A DNA stretch of 31,378 nt, taken from Profundicola sp964553105. GTDB lineage: Bacteria > Bacteroidota > Bacteroidia > Flavobacteriales > Weeksellaceae. Positions 24,569-31,378 of the stretch are shown piece by piece; the stretch's first letter is position 1; each line of letters begins with the position of its first letter. Below the pieces are notes generated by a model. The model was not told where the DNA came from. It did not search any database and saw nothing but the letters and a program-made list of their open reading frames with translations. The stretch spans positions 1 through 31,378 of the forward strand of contig CAZKJO010000031.1 of assembly GCA_964553105.1 (NCBI GenBank), read 5' to 3'. Both the position numbers and the translations under genes were made by a program.

Positions 24569-24802
24569 TTGACAAATCTTGCAGATTTAAAGAAAGGGGA
24601 AAAAGCTAAAATCTTAGGATTTAGCACTGAGGATATTCCTGCTAAATTTTTGGAGTTAGGGATTATCCCAGGAGAAGATGTTGAATTTCGATGTTCTGCA
24701 CCCTTTAATGGACCTATTTGTATTTCTCTATGTAAAACAAGTTGTGTTTTAGCTTTAGGTAAGTCTGAAGCAAGCGCAGTTTTGGTGAAAAAAGAGAAAT
24801 GA
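24569..24802 (+). CDS. feoA: FeoA, ferrous iron transport protein A
   Basis: This small (77 residues) cytoplasmic SH3-like partner of the FeoB ferrous iron transporter reads TNLADLKKGEKAKILGF, then the family's ELGIIPGEDVEFRCSAPFNGPI and a short C-terminal strand. The start must be TTG at 24569. An in-frame stop lies 9 bp upstream of it, there is no ATG in between, and starting later would delete the conserved first strand. The stop codon overlaps the feoB ATG (ATGA), a sign of translational coupling. The segment CISLCKTSCVLALG carries two closely spaced cysteines. Confidence 0.92.
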   Translation: MTNLADLKKGEKAKILGFSTEDIPAKFLELGIIPGEDVEFRCSAPFNGPICISLCKTSCVLALGKSEASAVLVKKEK

Positions 24803-26889
24803 TTTCGACTAAAGTTGCATTAATAGGAAACCCAAATGTGGGTAAATCAACATTATTCAATCGTTTAACAGGTCTAAAGCAACGCGTTGGGAATTATCCT
24901 GGAACGACGGTAGATAAACGTATTGGGTTTTTTACCGAAAATGGGCAATCTATACAGCTGTATGATTTTCCTGGCACTTATTCGCTCTATCCAAAAGCGG
25001 CCGATGAAGAAGTAGTTTTTGATATTTTAAGCAATCCTGAACATCCTGATTTTCCAGATAAGGTTTTTGTTGTAGGACATCCTTTGCGAATTAAACGTAG
25101 TTTACTGCTTTTTAAACAAGTTCAAGATCTAGGCATTCCTGTTAAGTTCGTTCTGAATATGATGGATGAGGCAGAAAGAGAACAAATTTCAATACGTATT
25201 CAGAAATTATCTGAAATTTTAAATACCCAGGTTATTCCGACAAATGCTAGAACTGGAGAAGGACTTGACCAAATTAAGGAAAGTATTTCAACGGATTTTG
25301 AAAGTAAACCTAGTCCATTCGAGATTCCTTTGTTGTATGTGAATCCCGTAAAAGAAATTAGAGAGAAGCTTAAATTAAAAAGTGATTATTTAGCTTTTCA
25401 ATATGCTGCTCAACCCAATATTCTACATCTAACTGCAGAAGAAAAGTCTACGATAGAAAACATACGCAAACAAAATCATATGGTTCCTGCGCGAATGCAG
25501 ATTGCCGAAACATTGTATCGTTATGATGAAATTGATGCCATTGTAGAGCAAGTAGAAAGCTCTTCAGGAGAACAGAAAAGGTCATTTTCTGAGAAATTAG
25601 ATAATGTTTTAACCCACGGTTTTTGGGGATATATTATTTTCTTTGGACTCTTATTTTTAATGTTCCAAGCGATTTACTCATGGGCTGAAGTGCCTATGGA
25701 TGCCATCGATAGTTTATTCGCCATGTTACAAAGTCAGGCACAAGGGATTTTAGGCGACGGACCATTATCGAGTTTAATTTCAGACGGGATTATTCCAGGA
25801 ATTGGTGGAGTGGTGATTTTTATTCCACAGATCAGTATATTGATATTCTTCCTCTTGCTTTTAGAGGAATCCGGTTATATGAGTCGGGTGGTTTTCTTGA
25901 TGGACAAATGGATGAAGCCTTTTGGTCTTAGCGGCAAATCTGTTGTACCCTTAATGTCTAGTGTAGCATGTGCTATTCCTGGGATTATGGCGGCGCGTAA
26001 TATTGAAAACACAAGAGAAAGGCTCTTAACCGTTTTGGTTGCACCATTTATGACTTGTTCTGCGCGATTACCTGTTTATGCCATTTTAATAGCTTTGGTG
26101 ATCCCAAAACATTCCTTCCTTGGATTTGATTTACAGGGAATTGTATTAATGGCGCTTTATTTATTAGGCTTATTTGCGGCTTTAATTTTTGCTTTTATTG
26201 GTAAGAAAGTCCTTAAATCTCAGTATAAAAGTTACTTGATTATGGAGATGCCCGCTTATCATGTTCCCGATTGGAGAAATCTATTTTTAGGTTTATGGGA
26301 GAAAGTATCTGCCTTTATTTTTGGTGCTGGACGAATCATTTTGGCGGTTTCTGTTATTTTATGGGTATTAAGTGTTTGGGGACCTGGAGAACAGTTTCAG
26401 AATGCTGAAGATATTGTTGCAAAACAATCCATACAAAATTCTTGGACAGAATCGGAACAGGCGCATCATTTAGAAGCTCATAAATTAGAATATTCCATGC
26501 TTGGGCATATCGGGAAAACCATAGAACCTGTTTTTAGGCCTATTGGTTATGATTGGAAGATTAGTATTGGGGTTCTTACATCCTTTGCTGCTAGAGAAGT
26601 CTTTGTAGGTACTATGGCGACGATATATAGCATTGGATCGGATAATGAGGATGAAACTCAAATTGTCCAAAGAATGCGAAATGAAAAGAAACCGGATGGT
26701 TCTTTAGTTTTCAATCTGGCTACTGGGGTTTCATTACTGTTATTTTATGCTTTTGCGATGCAATGCATGAGTACGTTGGCTATTGTTTATAAGGAAACAA
26801 AAACATGGAAATGGCCTCTAATTCAATTAGTTCTCATGAGTGGATTTGCTTATTTATGTGCTTTCTTGGCGTACAATTTGTTACAATAA
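24799..26889 (+). CDS. feoB: FeoB, ferrous iron transporter B
   Basis: This inner-membrane Fe(II) importer (696 residues) has an N-terminal G domain, a helical spacer domain and a polytopic membrane region. G motifs: G1 GNPNVGKS (10-17), the G2 threonine region in YPGTTVDKR, G3 DFPG (56-59), G4 NMMD (120-123). Membrane-part signatures are FIPQISILIFFLLLLEESGYMSR, the pore-type SVACAIPGIMAARNIENTRERLLTVLVAPFMTCSARLPVYA, and a second repeat with FAAREVFVGTMATIY. Length is shorter than the 773 residues of E. coli FeoB but usual for Bacteroidota. It sits between feoA (4-bp overlap) and a Cys-rich accessory gene (start 4 bp after its stop). Confidence 0.95.
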   Translation: MISTKVALIGNPNVGKSTLFNRLTGLKQRVGNYPGTTVDKRIGFFTENGQSIQLYDFPGTYSLYPKAADEEVVFDILSNPEHPDFPDKVFVVGHPLRIKRSLLLFKQVQDLGIPVKFVLNMMDEAEREQISIRIQKLSEILNTQVIPTNARTGEGLDQIKESISTDFESKPSPFEIPLLYVNPVKEIREKLKLKSDYLAFQYAAQPNILHLTAEEKSTIENIRKQNHMVPARMQIAETLYRYDEIDAIVEQVESSSGEQKRSFSEKLDNVLTHGFWGYIIFFGLLFLMFQAIYSWAEVPMDAIDSLFAMLQSQAQGILGDGPLSSLISDGIIPGIGGVVIFIPQISILIFFLLLLEESGYMSRVVFLMDKWMKPFGLSGKSVVPLMSSVACAIPGIMAARNIENTRERLLTVLVAPFMTCSARLPVYAILIALVIPKHSFLGFDLQGIVLMALYLLGLFAALIFAFIGKKVLKSQYKSYLIMEMPAYHVPDWRNLFLGLWEKVSAFIFGAGRIILAVSVILWVLSVWGPGEQFQNAEDIVAKQSIQNSWTESEQAHHLEAHKLEYSMLGHIGKTIEPVFRPIGYDWKISIGVLTSFAAREVFVGTMATIYSIGSDNEDETQIVQRMRNEKKPDGSLVFNLATGVSLLLFYAFAMQCMSTLAIVYKETKTWKWPLIQLVLMSGFAYLCAFLAYNLLQ

Positions 26890-26893
26890 TAGT

Positions 26894-27052
26894 ATGAATT
26901 GGGAATATTTAATTATCGGTATCGTCTTTTTAATTGCGCTTATATATTTATATAATCGTGTGATTGCTCCATTTGCTAAGAAAAGTGGTGGATGTAATAA
27001 AGGCTGCGGTTGTGGCCCAAGTATAGAAGACTTAGAGAAAAAAAGAAAATAG
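26894..27052 (+). CDS. FeoB-associated Cys-rich membrane protein
   Basis: A 52-residue protein with one transmembrane helix (about residues 5-26) followed by a short tail with three cysteines, SGGCNKGCGCGPSIEDLEKKRK. This is the layout of the FeoB-associated Cys-rich family, which takes the place of FeoC after feoB in many bacteria. The ATG at 26894 is preferred over an in-frame one at 26840 that lies inside feoB. Function is not established; metal handling at the FeoB exit or a regulatory role are proposals. Confidence 0.88.
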   Translation: MNWEYLIIGIVFLIALIYLYNRVIAPFAKKSGGCNKGCGCGPSIEDLEKKRK

Positions 27053-27280
27053 ACGTAAAACATAGTTCCTGCCGAGGTAGGGACAGAAGCGGCATCTAAT
27101 GCCGTGGATTGCTAAAATAATGTAAGTTTTTGCCTCAAGACAGACATTGCAAAATTAAAGCTATATTATCATATTAAAATGAACTTCAATTGCGGAATGA
27201 CGCATCATCCCCATAATTTCGTTTAGCAATTTTAAGCCTTATTTAAGCAGTTTTTAAGTTATTTTTAAACCATTTTCTCA
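27053..27280. other. intergenic region with two GC-rich hairpins
   Basis: After the feo operon, two GC-rich hairpins stand out: a stem of 8 bp (27065-27072 with 27077-27084, two G-T pairs) and CGGCAT-CTA-ATGCCG (27090-27104). No T-run follows, so they are not standard terminators. Further right is AT-rich sequence including a TGCG-GAATGA-CGCA motif (27191-27204). Confidence 0.55.
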
Positions 27281-29719
27281 TCAGAATCTAAATTCAAAGC
27301 TTGCCATGATGTAACGCGGAAGCAAGCGATAAGATGTAACCGATTGACTGATGTCACTAAGGCTATTTACTGTGAAAGTTGAAGTATTAAATAAATTCTT
27401 GGCCTGAAGTCCCAAGGTGAATTTATTTTCCATTAATTTATACCTAGCTGTAGCATCCACAAAATAATAATGATTATTCTGTTCTAAATTCCCAAAATAG
27501 TAATAGTCTAAATTGGTCTGGAAATCAAACTTTTCCGAAATATTAAAATAAGTATCTACAAATGAATTATTGTTCACATATTTATTTTTAAAACCATCGA
27601 CTTCCATCCGTTGATGTGTGTATTTTGTTCCTACGTGGAAATTAAACAAAGCATTGAAGCCTGTACGAAATTCTAATCCATAGTTATAGTTGGAAGTTGT
27701 GATATTTCGTAGTTCGGAATTGTTTACTTGGTTGGCATAGCTACTTTGGAACATACCTCCTTTGAACTTAAGATTAGATGAAATAAATTTTAAATAATAA
27801 TCTAAACTTCCGTTGAGCGTAAATGTTTTTCTATCTTTATAAGTGAGGTATTGTCCAACAGAGTAGTCCTGAGTTATTAAGTTATTAGAAGATAAATAAT
27901 CAGCGTCCTTATTGTAAAATAAGTAGGTGTTGAACATGAGCTTGTCGGTCCATCTTCCGTAATGGTAGCTAAAGAACAAACTGCTTTTATTGAAAATCGC
28001 TGGCGTTGACAAGCCAAGGTTCAGGTTGTTATAGGCTGTAAGAATGTAATCGGCATTCAGGTAGCCAACAGGAGTTGAATTGGCGTTCCAGGTATAATTT
28101 GTTTTGAATTTATGTTTGTCGTTTAAGTCATAATCAATTCCAAAACTTGGGTTGATGCTCCAATCATTAGAGTGTTCAGAAATATTTAGATTATCATATT
28201 TTAGATCAAAGTTTTGAGCGCTTAATTCTCCGCGAAGACTCAGCTTCGCGTTTATTTTATAAATATAACTCGATTTTACATTTAAGTTATTTTCTGAGTA
28301 TTGAATGTCATTAATTCTTGGGTTTTGAGAGAAATAAAGCAAATTATGCAAGTTTTGATTTTCTAATTTATTTTGAACATTGATTTCCAAAAGATTACCA
28401 CTTTTCTTACGGTCTAAATATTTAAAATTTAAACCCAATAAATTCCCATGGTTGTTAGATTTCTGACGAACGTTTTCGGATGAATTAGATGGAGTGAAAT
28501 CCCCAAAATAGTTGGTGTTGGTAAAATAATCTTGTTGATTTTCATCGTAAATAAATCTACCCTGCAAGATAATTACTTTAGTCTCTGACAGTTTTTGGGT
28601 GTATTGAATTTCCTGGTCAAATCGCTGGGTTTGTGTATTTACATTCTCCTGTAAATCAAGTGCATTAAAGTTTATTTGGCTTATATCATCTCCGTCTTTC
28701 GTATTATATTTCGAGCTGATTTCTAGGGTTTTATCCTTGTCGAAATCATATGAAACATCAAGTTTAGCAAATATATTTTGAAAAGCATTACGCAAACGAT
28801 AATCTTCAATGTTTGTAAAATCCTCTTGATCTGGCAGATGATAGGATTGTACTTGTTGTCTGACAAAAGTATTTTCATCGGAATTAAAGAAAATTATGGG
28901 TTTTATTTTTAATTTCTCATTGGGATTAAAAATTGCATTTAGTGATATGAGCTCTTCGTTATTGATTTTGGTTCTCTCGTCTTTAAAACCTAATCTCATG
29001 CCTTGTTTGTGGATATATTGTTCTGTAGCAAAACCATCTCCTACAAAGTTATTTCCTCTGCTATTTGGGTTGATAAGATGGCTTAATCCGCCCGTTGCAT
29101 CTTTTCCAATGTTGTTTAAATTGGTGAGAAAGTAGTATTTATTCTTCTTGCCAAAACTCATTAGATTGCCGCTGAGTTTATAATAATTTAAACTACTCAC
29201 ATCAATTCCCAATTCTGCATTGCCAAACCATTGGTTATTGGCGTCTTCTTTAAGCTTAAGGTTCAGCGCCACTTTTTCGCTTTTTTCTATCCCTTTTAGG
29301 TGTTTGTTGTTAGAATATCGTTGAATGAGCTCCACTTTGTCTATGGGATGGACAGGCATGTTTTTGGTAACGATTTTATAACCTTTTTCAAAGAAATCAT
29401 CGTTCTCTATCATTACCTTCTCTACTTCTTGTTCCCCAACTTTTATGGTCCCATTTTCGTCCACCGTGAGCCCTGGAAGTTTTCTCAACAAATCCTCTAC
29501 CACCTGTTCATTACCGTTTAAGAAGAAGTCTGCGTCATATACAATTGTGTCCTTTTTGGCGGTGATAGGCTTTTTGGCAATTGCAATGGTTTCGTTGAGC
29601 TGTATTATTTCTTTAGAAAATAAAGTTATGTCTTGTGTGATTTCTGCATCTAGCTTGTCTATTTTGATGGGGATCACTACCTCCTCATAGCGCAAAGAAG
29701 AAAAGATAAGATCGAAATT
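27281..29719 (-). CDS. TonB-dependent-receptor-like outer membrane protein, 5' end in gap
   Basis: This large outer-membrane protein has 812 visible residues, and the N-terminus is lost in the gap. The visible part begins inside a carboxypeptidase-regulatory-like domain (NFDLIFSSLRYEEVVIPI). A plug-like domain follows (KKDTIVYDADFFLNGNEQVVEDLLRKLPGLTVDENGTIKVGEQEVEKVMIEN), then a long beta-barrel with alternating aromatic strands. It ends YIMASFEFRF, with the C-terminal phenylalanine typical of barrels recognised by the assembly machinery. This layout (OMP_b-brl_3 type) often stands beside GLPGLI genes, as here. Ligand unknown. About 60-80 N-terminal residues, including the signal peptide, are missing. 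Confidence 0.88.
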   Translation of the reverse strand, partial: NFDLIFSSLRYEEVVIPIKIDKLDAEITQDITLFSKEIIQLNETIAIAKKPITAKKDTIVYDADFFLNGNEQVVEDLLRKLPGLTVDENGTIKVGEQEVEKVMIENDDFFEKGYKIVTKNMPVHPIDKVELIQRYSNNKHLKGIEKSEKVALNLKLKEDANNQWFGNAELGIDVSSLNYYKLSGNLMSFGKKNKYYFLTNLNNIGKDATGGLSHLINPNSRGNNFVGDGFATEQYIHKQGMRLGFKDERTKINNEELISLNAIFNPNEKLKIKPIIFFNSDENTFVRQQVQSYHLPDQEDFTNIEDYRLRNAFQNIFAKLDVSYDFDKDKTLEISSKYNTKDGDDISQINFNALDLQENVNTQTQRFDQEIQYTQKLSETKVIILQGRFIYDENQQDYFTNTNYFGDFTPSNSSENVRQKSNNHGNLLGLNFKYLDRKKSGNLLEINVQNKLENQNLHNLLYFSQNPRINDIQYSENNLNVKSSYIYKINAKLSLRGELSAQNFDLKYDNLNISEHSNDWSINPSFGIDYDLNDKHKFKTNYTWNANSTPVGYLNADYILTAYNNLNLGLSTPAIFNKSSLFFSYHYGRWTDKLMFNTYLFYNKDADYLSSNNLITQDYSVGQYLTYKDRKTFTLNGSLDYYLKFISSNLKFKGGMFQSSYANQVNNSELRNITTSNYNYGLEFRTGFNALFNFHVGTKYTHQRMEVDGFKNKYVNNNSFVDTYFNISEKFDFQTNLDYYYFGNLEQNNHYYFVDATARYKLMENKFTLGLQAKNLFNTSTFTVNSLSDISQSVTSYRLLPRYIMASFEFRF

Positions 29720-29819
29720 NNNNNNNNNNNNNNNNNNNNNNNNNNNNNNNNNNNNNNNNNNNNNNNNNNNNNNNNNNNNNNNNNNNNNNNNNNNNNNNNN
29801 NNNNNNNNNNNNNNNNNNN
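29720..29819. other. assembly gap (100 N) between the receptor and GLPGLI genes
   Basis: This placeholder hides the N-terminus of the outer-membrane receptor. Its right edge lies just 7 bp beyond the GLPGLI stop codon, at a 27-bp sequence repeated exactly near 31042. That repeat could have contributed to the assembly break. Confidence 0.9.
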
Positions 29820-29821
29820 AC

Positions 29822-29848
29822 AGCTTTTAATCTTCCTCCCACTCAAAT
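29822..29848. repeat. 27-bp exact repeat, copy 1 (3' end of GLPGLI gene)
   Basis: This segment is identical to 31042-31068. It covers the last codons (FEWEED), the stop codon and 5 bp beyond it in both GLPGLI genes. Identity at synonymous positions and past the stop suggests recent duplication or gene conversion. Confidence 0.85.
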
Positions 29849-30585
29849 TTTATTTCAATTCCCTTTCGTTCCACAGGCACAGTGGTTGACTGAACACTTT
29901 TTAAATTTACACCTTTAGGCAACCTACTAAGGATGCTAGCATCGATTTGGTTATCAGAATTCTCTTTTTTTTCTACGAACTGTTTCATGCTAAGAAAATC
30001 ATGATGCTCAGGATATAAATTATTTGAAGCTATTGTTTTGTTTTCTTCAATTTTTGTGATCGTCCAATGATAAATATTATCTGTATCATAAATTTCTAAA
30101 ATTAAACCTGGCAAACCATAAAATTTATAAGGCCCCATGGGAATTGGAATTTCTTTGGTAAACCAAGCGATGTAATCTCTTCCTCTGAAAGTTGTAGTTG
30201 CTTTCTGCATTACATAGCCATCAGATTCTTTGGTTTCATTGGTGATCTCCCAATCAAAACTAAGACTTTCTTTCACCCAATAAGAATCATTAAAAGTTAA
30301 TTCTTGGGAGATAATAAATTCATTTAATTTATTATAAATCAATAGATTGTCAGTGTTTTTGGATCTCACAATAATTTCATTAGAGTCTTCATTAAACTCA
30401 TTCTCTTTAATCCCTCCGAAATCTAAAATATAGTAAGAAATATTTTCGTTCGAATTTATAAATAATGATGTCGTGTGAGAATTAGGAAAATCAGTATTTA
30501 GATCAAGTGTGTAGGTAGCTAATAAATCAAAACTTTGAGCTATCAAACTAATACTACCAAGTAAATAGATAATTATTGCTTTCAT
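29827..30585 (-). CDS. GLPGLI family protein
   Basis: A 252-residue exported protein with a signal peptide at residues 1-17 (MKAIIIYLLGSISLIAQS). The family's namesake motif is present in GPYKFYGLPGLILEIYDTDN. It follows a TTFRGRDYIAWFTKEIPIPMG segment, the usual W-[FY]-T-x-x-I-P lead-in. The C-terminus ends FEWEED. Function of the family is unknown; genes are often beside outer-membrane receptors, as here. It is upstream of the receptor gene on the same strand, so the pair is probably co-transcribed. A second family member lies at the window edge. Confidence 0.92.
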   Translation of the reverse strand: MKAIIIYLLGSISLIAQSFDLLATYTLDLNTDFPNSHTTSLFINSNENISYYILDFGGIKENEFNEDSNEIIVRSKNTDNLLIYNKLNEFIISQELTFNDSYWVKESLSFDWEITNETKESDGYVMQKATTTFRGRDYIAWFTKEIPIPMGPYKFYGLPGLILEIYDTDNIYHWTITKIEENKTIASNNLYPEHHDFLSMKQFVEKKENSDNQIDASILSRLPKGVNLKSVQSTTVPVERKGIEIKFEWEED

Positions 30586-30643
30586 ATAATTTTACTCTTA
30601 TGATAATCCAAAAATTAGAAGAAATTTTAGAAATTACCAATTG

Positions 30644-30910
30644 TTATGTTGACAAAATTCTTTTCAGATTTCTAGCCAAACGATCACACTCTTCTTGTGA
30701 TTCTACATCGGCGAATACGAATGTATGTTGAGTTCCAGTTCTATTACCAATACCAAACCTATCCACACCATAAACTGTAACTACGCAATCACCAACTTCT
30801 TCCATCCAAATTGTTTCCTGTTTCACATCATGGATATTATTTTCTGAAATGGAATTAGCAAATGCAAACGCTCCCATGAACATTACTGCTCCAAATAAAA
30901 GATTTTTCAT
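30644..30910 (-). CDS. small secreted protein of unknown function
   Basis: An 88-residue protein with a clear signal peptide (MKNLLFGAVMFMGAFAFANS, cleavage probably near residue 18). The mature part of about 70 residues is predicted mixed alpha/beta, with cysteines in GDCVVTVYGVDRFG and ESQEECDRLARNL that could form one disulfide in the periplasm. I do not recognise a domain. It lies between the two GLPGLI genes on the same strand, 58 bp before the first, so it may belong to the same cassette. Confidence 0.7.
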   Translation of the reverse strand: MKNLLFGAVMFMGAFAFANSISENNIHDVKQETIWMEEVGDCVVTVYGVDRFGIGNRTGTQHTFVFADVESQEECDRLARNLKRILST

Positions 30911-31041
30911 AAAAATATAATTTTAATTGTTATTATGAAAACAAAAATCTAAAATCTAAAACCAAATTTATTTTCTTTATAACAAGAAAAGTTATTAACG
31001 ATTTAACTTTAAATGGAAAATTATAAAATTCATAATGTGAA

Positions 31042-31068
31042 AGCTTTTAATCTTCCTCCCACTCAAAT
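31042..31068. repeat. 27-bp exact repeat, copy 2
   Basis: Second copy of the 27-bp segment at 29822-29848, again spanning the stop codon of a GLPGLI gene. Confidence 0.85.
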
Positions 31069-31378
31069 ATTTTCTCAAAACCTAGTCTTTTCATCTGAAC
31101 CTTTTGTGCATGTACACCTTCAGGAGCTCGAGATTGAATTTGCCTGAGAATTTGAGACGCTTCGGCCTCATCTTGCTTTATAAATTCTTTCTGAGTAATA
31201 AAATTAGCCTTGGGTAGATTAAAGTTTATCATAAATTCTTCATCATTATTAAAAACTTCAATCTTACTTACTTCCCATCTGGTTTGGTAATCAGAAGTAT
31301 AAACTTCTAAAATTAAACCAGGTAAGCCACCAAAAAGTTGTGCAAATCTGATGAAAATTGCTACAAAAACAAGGGAAA
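31047..31378 (-). CDS. GLPGLI family protein, cut by the window edge
   Basis: Only the C-terminal part is present. Reading from the edge, the frame gives GGLPGLILEVYTSDYQTRWE, then FITQKEFIKQDEAEASQILR and the terminal FEWEED shared with the first GLPGLI protein. The internal ATG at 31230-31232 is not the real start. The 15 residues before GGLPGLI (SLVFVAIFIRFAQLF) are strongly hydrophobic and unlike the usual W-[FY]-T-x-x-I-P...GPYKF lead-in. The last 45 bases may therefore be poor contig-end sequence, or the gene may be rearranged. Paralogue of the gene at 29827-30585. Confidence 0.8.
   Translation of the reverse strand, partial: SLVFVAIFIRFAQLFGGLPGLILEVYTSDYQTRWEVSKIEVFNNDEEFMINFNLPKANFITQKEFIKQDEAEASQILRQIQSRAPEGVHAQKVQMKRLGFEKIFEWEED

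Noticed and set aside
26840..26893. Longer form of the Cys-rich membrane protein
   Set aside because: That start lies inside feoB, and the extra residues do not resemble the family; 26894 gives the standard short protein.
1..31378. tRNA or rRNA genes
   Set aside because: No cloverleaf-like or rRNA-like segment was recognised in any intergenic space; a covariance-model scan would settle it.
1..31378. Insertion sequences or prophage
   Set aside because: No transposase, integrase or phage gene and no terminal inverted repeats with target duplications were seen.

Overview
The window is about 31.4 kb of low-GC DNA from a member of the Bacteroidota, most likely the Flavobacteriales. Three things point there. 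TAnnTTTG-type -7 promoter elements sit upstream of at least eleven genes. The families present are typical of the phylum: GLPGLI proteins, DUF4920 and DUF3124 lipoproteins, a FeoB-associated Cys-rich protein, and an outer-membrane receptor ending in an aromatic residue. Shine-Dalgarno sequences are not evident. Paired Na+/H+ antiporters (NhaA and NhaB) suit a marine or saline habitat. The sequence is a scaffold with four gaps of exactly 100 N (4362-4461, 5538-5637, 10365-10464, 29720-29819). These are placeholders: flanking reading frames and missing protein lengths show that at least two are really larger, and one hides most of a gene.

Layout. 1-360 is non-coding. 361-4361 (+) carries yebC and a secreted tricorn-type S41 protease. 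4462-7103 (-) carries a luciferase-like monooxygenase, a GMC (cholesterol-oxidase-like) oxidoreductase seen only at its two ends, and kbl. 7104-7886 is a long intergenic region with an unusual 22-bp-period repeat array and a long leader for nhaA. 7887-11009 (+) holds nhaA and typA/bipA (gapped), each with a strong terminator. 11231-11571 is a decayed quinone-reductase-like gene. 11574-13019 (-) is a cardiolipin-synthase-type phospholipase D protein. 13145-14302 (+) is a YqhD-like alcohol dehydrogenase, followed by a 16-bp-stem bidirectional terminator shared with lplA (14334-15320, -). 15671-16336 (+) is chaB plus an AHSA1/SRPBCC gene.

From 16424 to 22804 all genes are on the minus strand: pgi, a sulfotransferase, holB (delta'), anmK and nhaB. 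Then come three small putative lipoprotein genes on the minus strand: a C-terminal CxxCH haem protein, a DUF4920 protein and a DUF3124 protein. They are divergent from the iron-uptake operon feoA-feoB-Cys-rich protein (24569-27052, +). The right end (27281-31378, -) is an envelope cassette: a large outer-membrane barrel receptor, a GLPGLI protein, an 88-residue secreted protein, and a second GLPGLI gene cut by the window edge.

Most of the window is housekeeping. The least explained parts are the 22-bp array upstream of nhaA, a near-perfect EF-hand loop in NhaB, and the GLPGLI/receptor cassette, whose two GLPGLI genes share an identical 27-bp 3' end.
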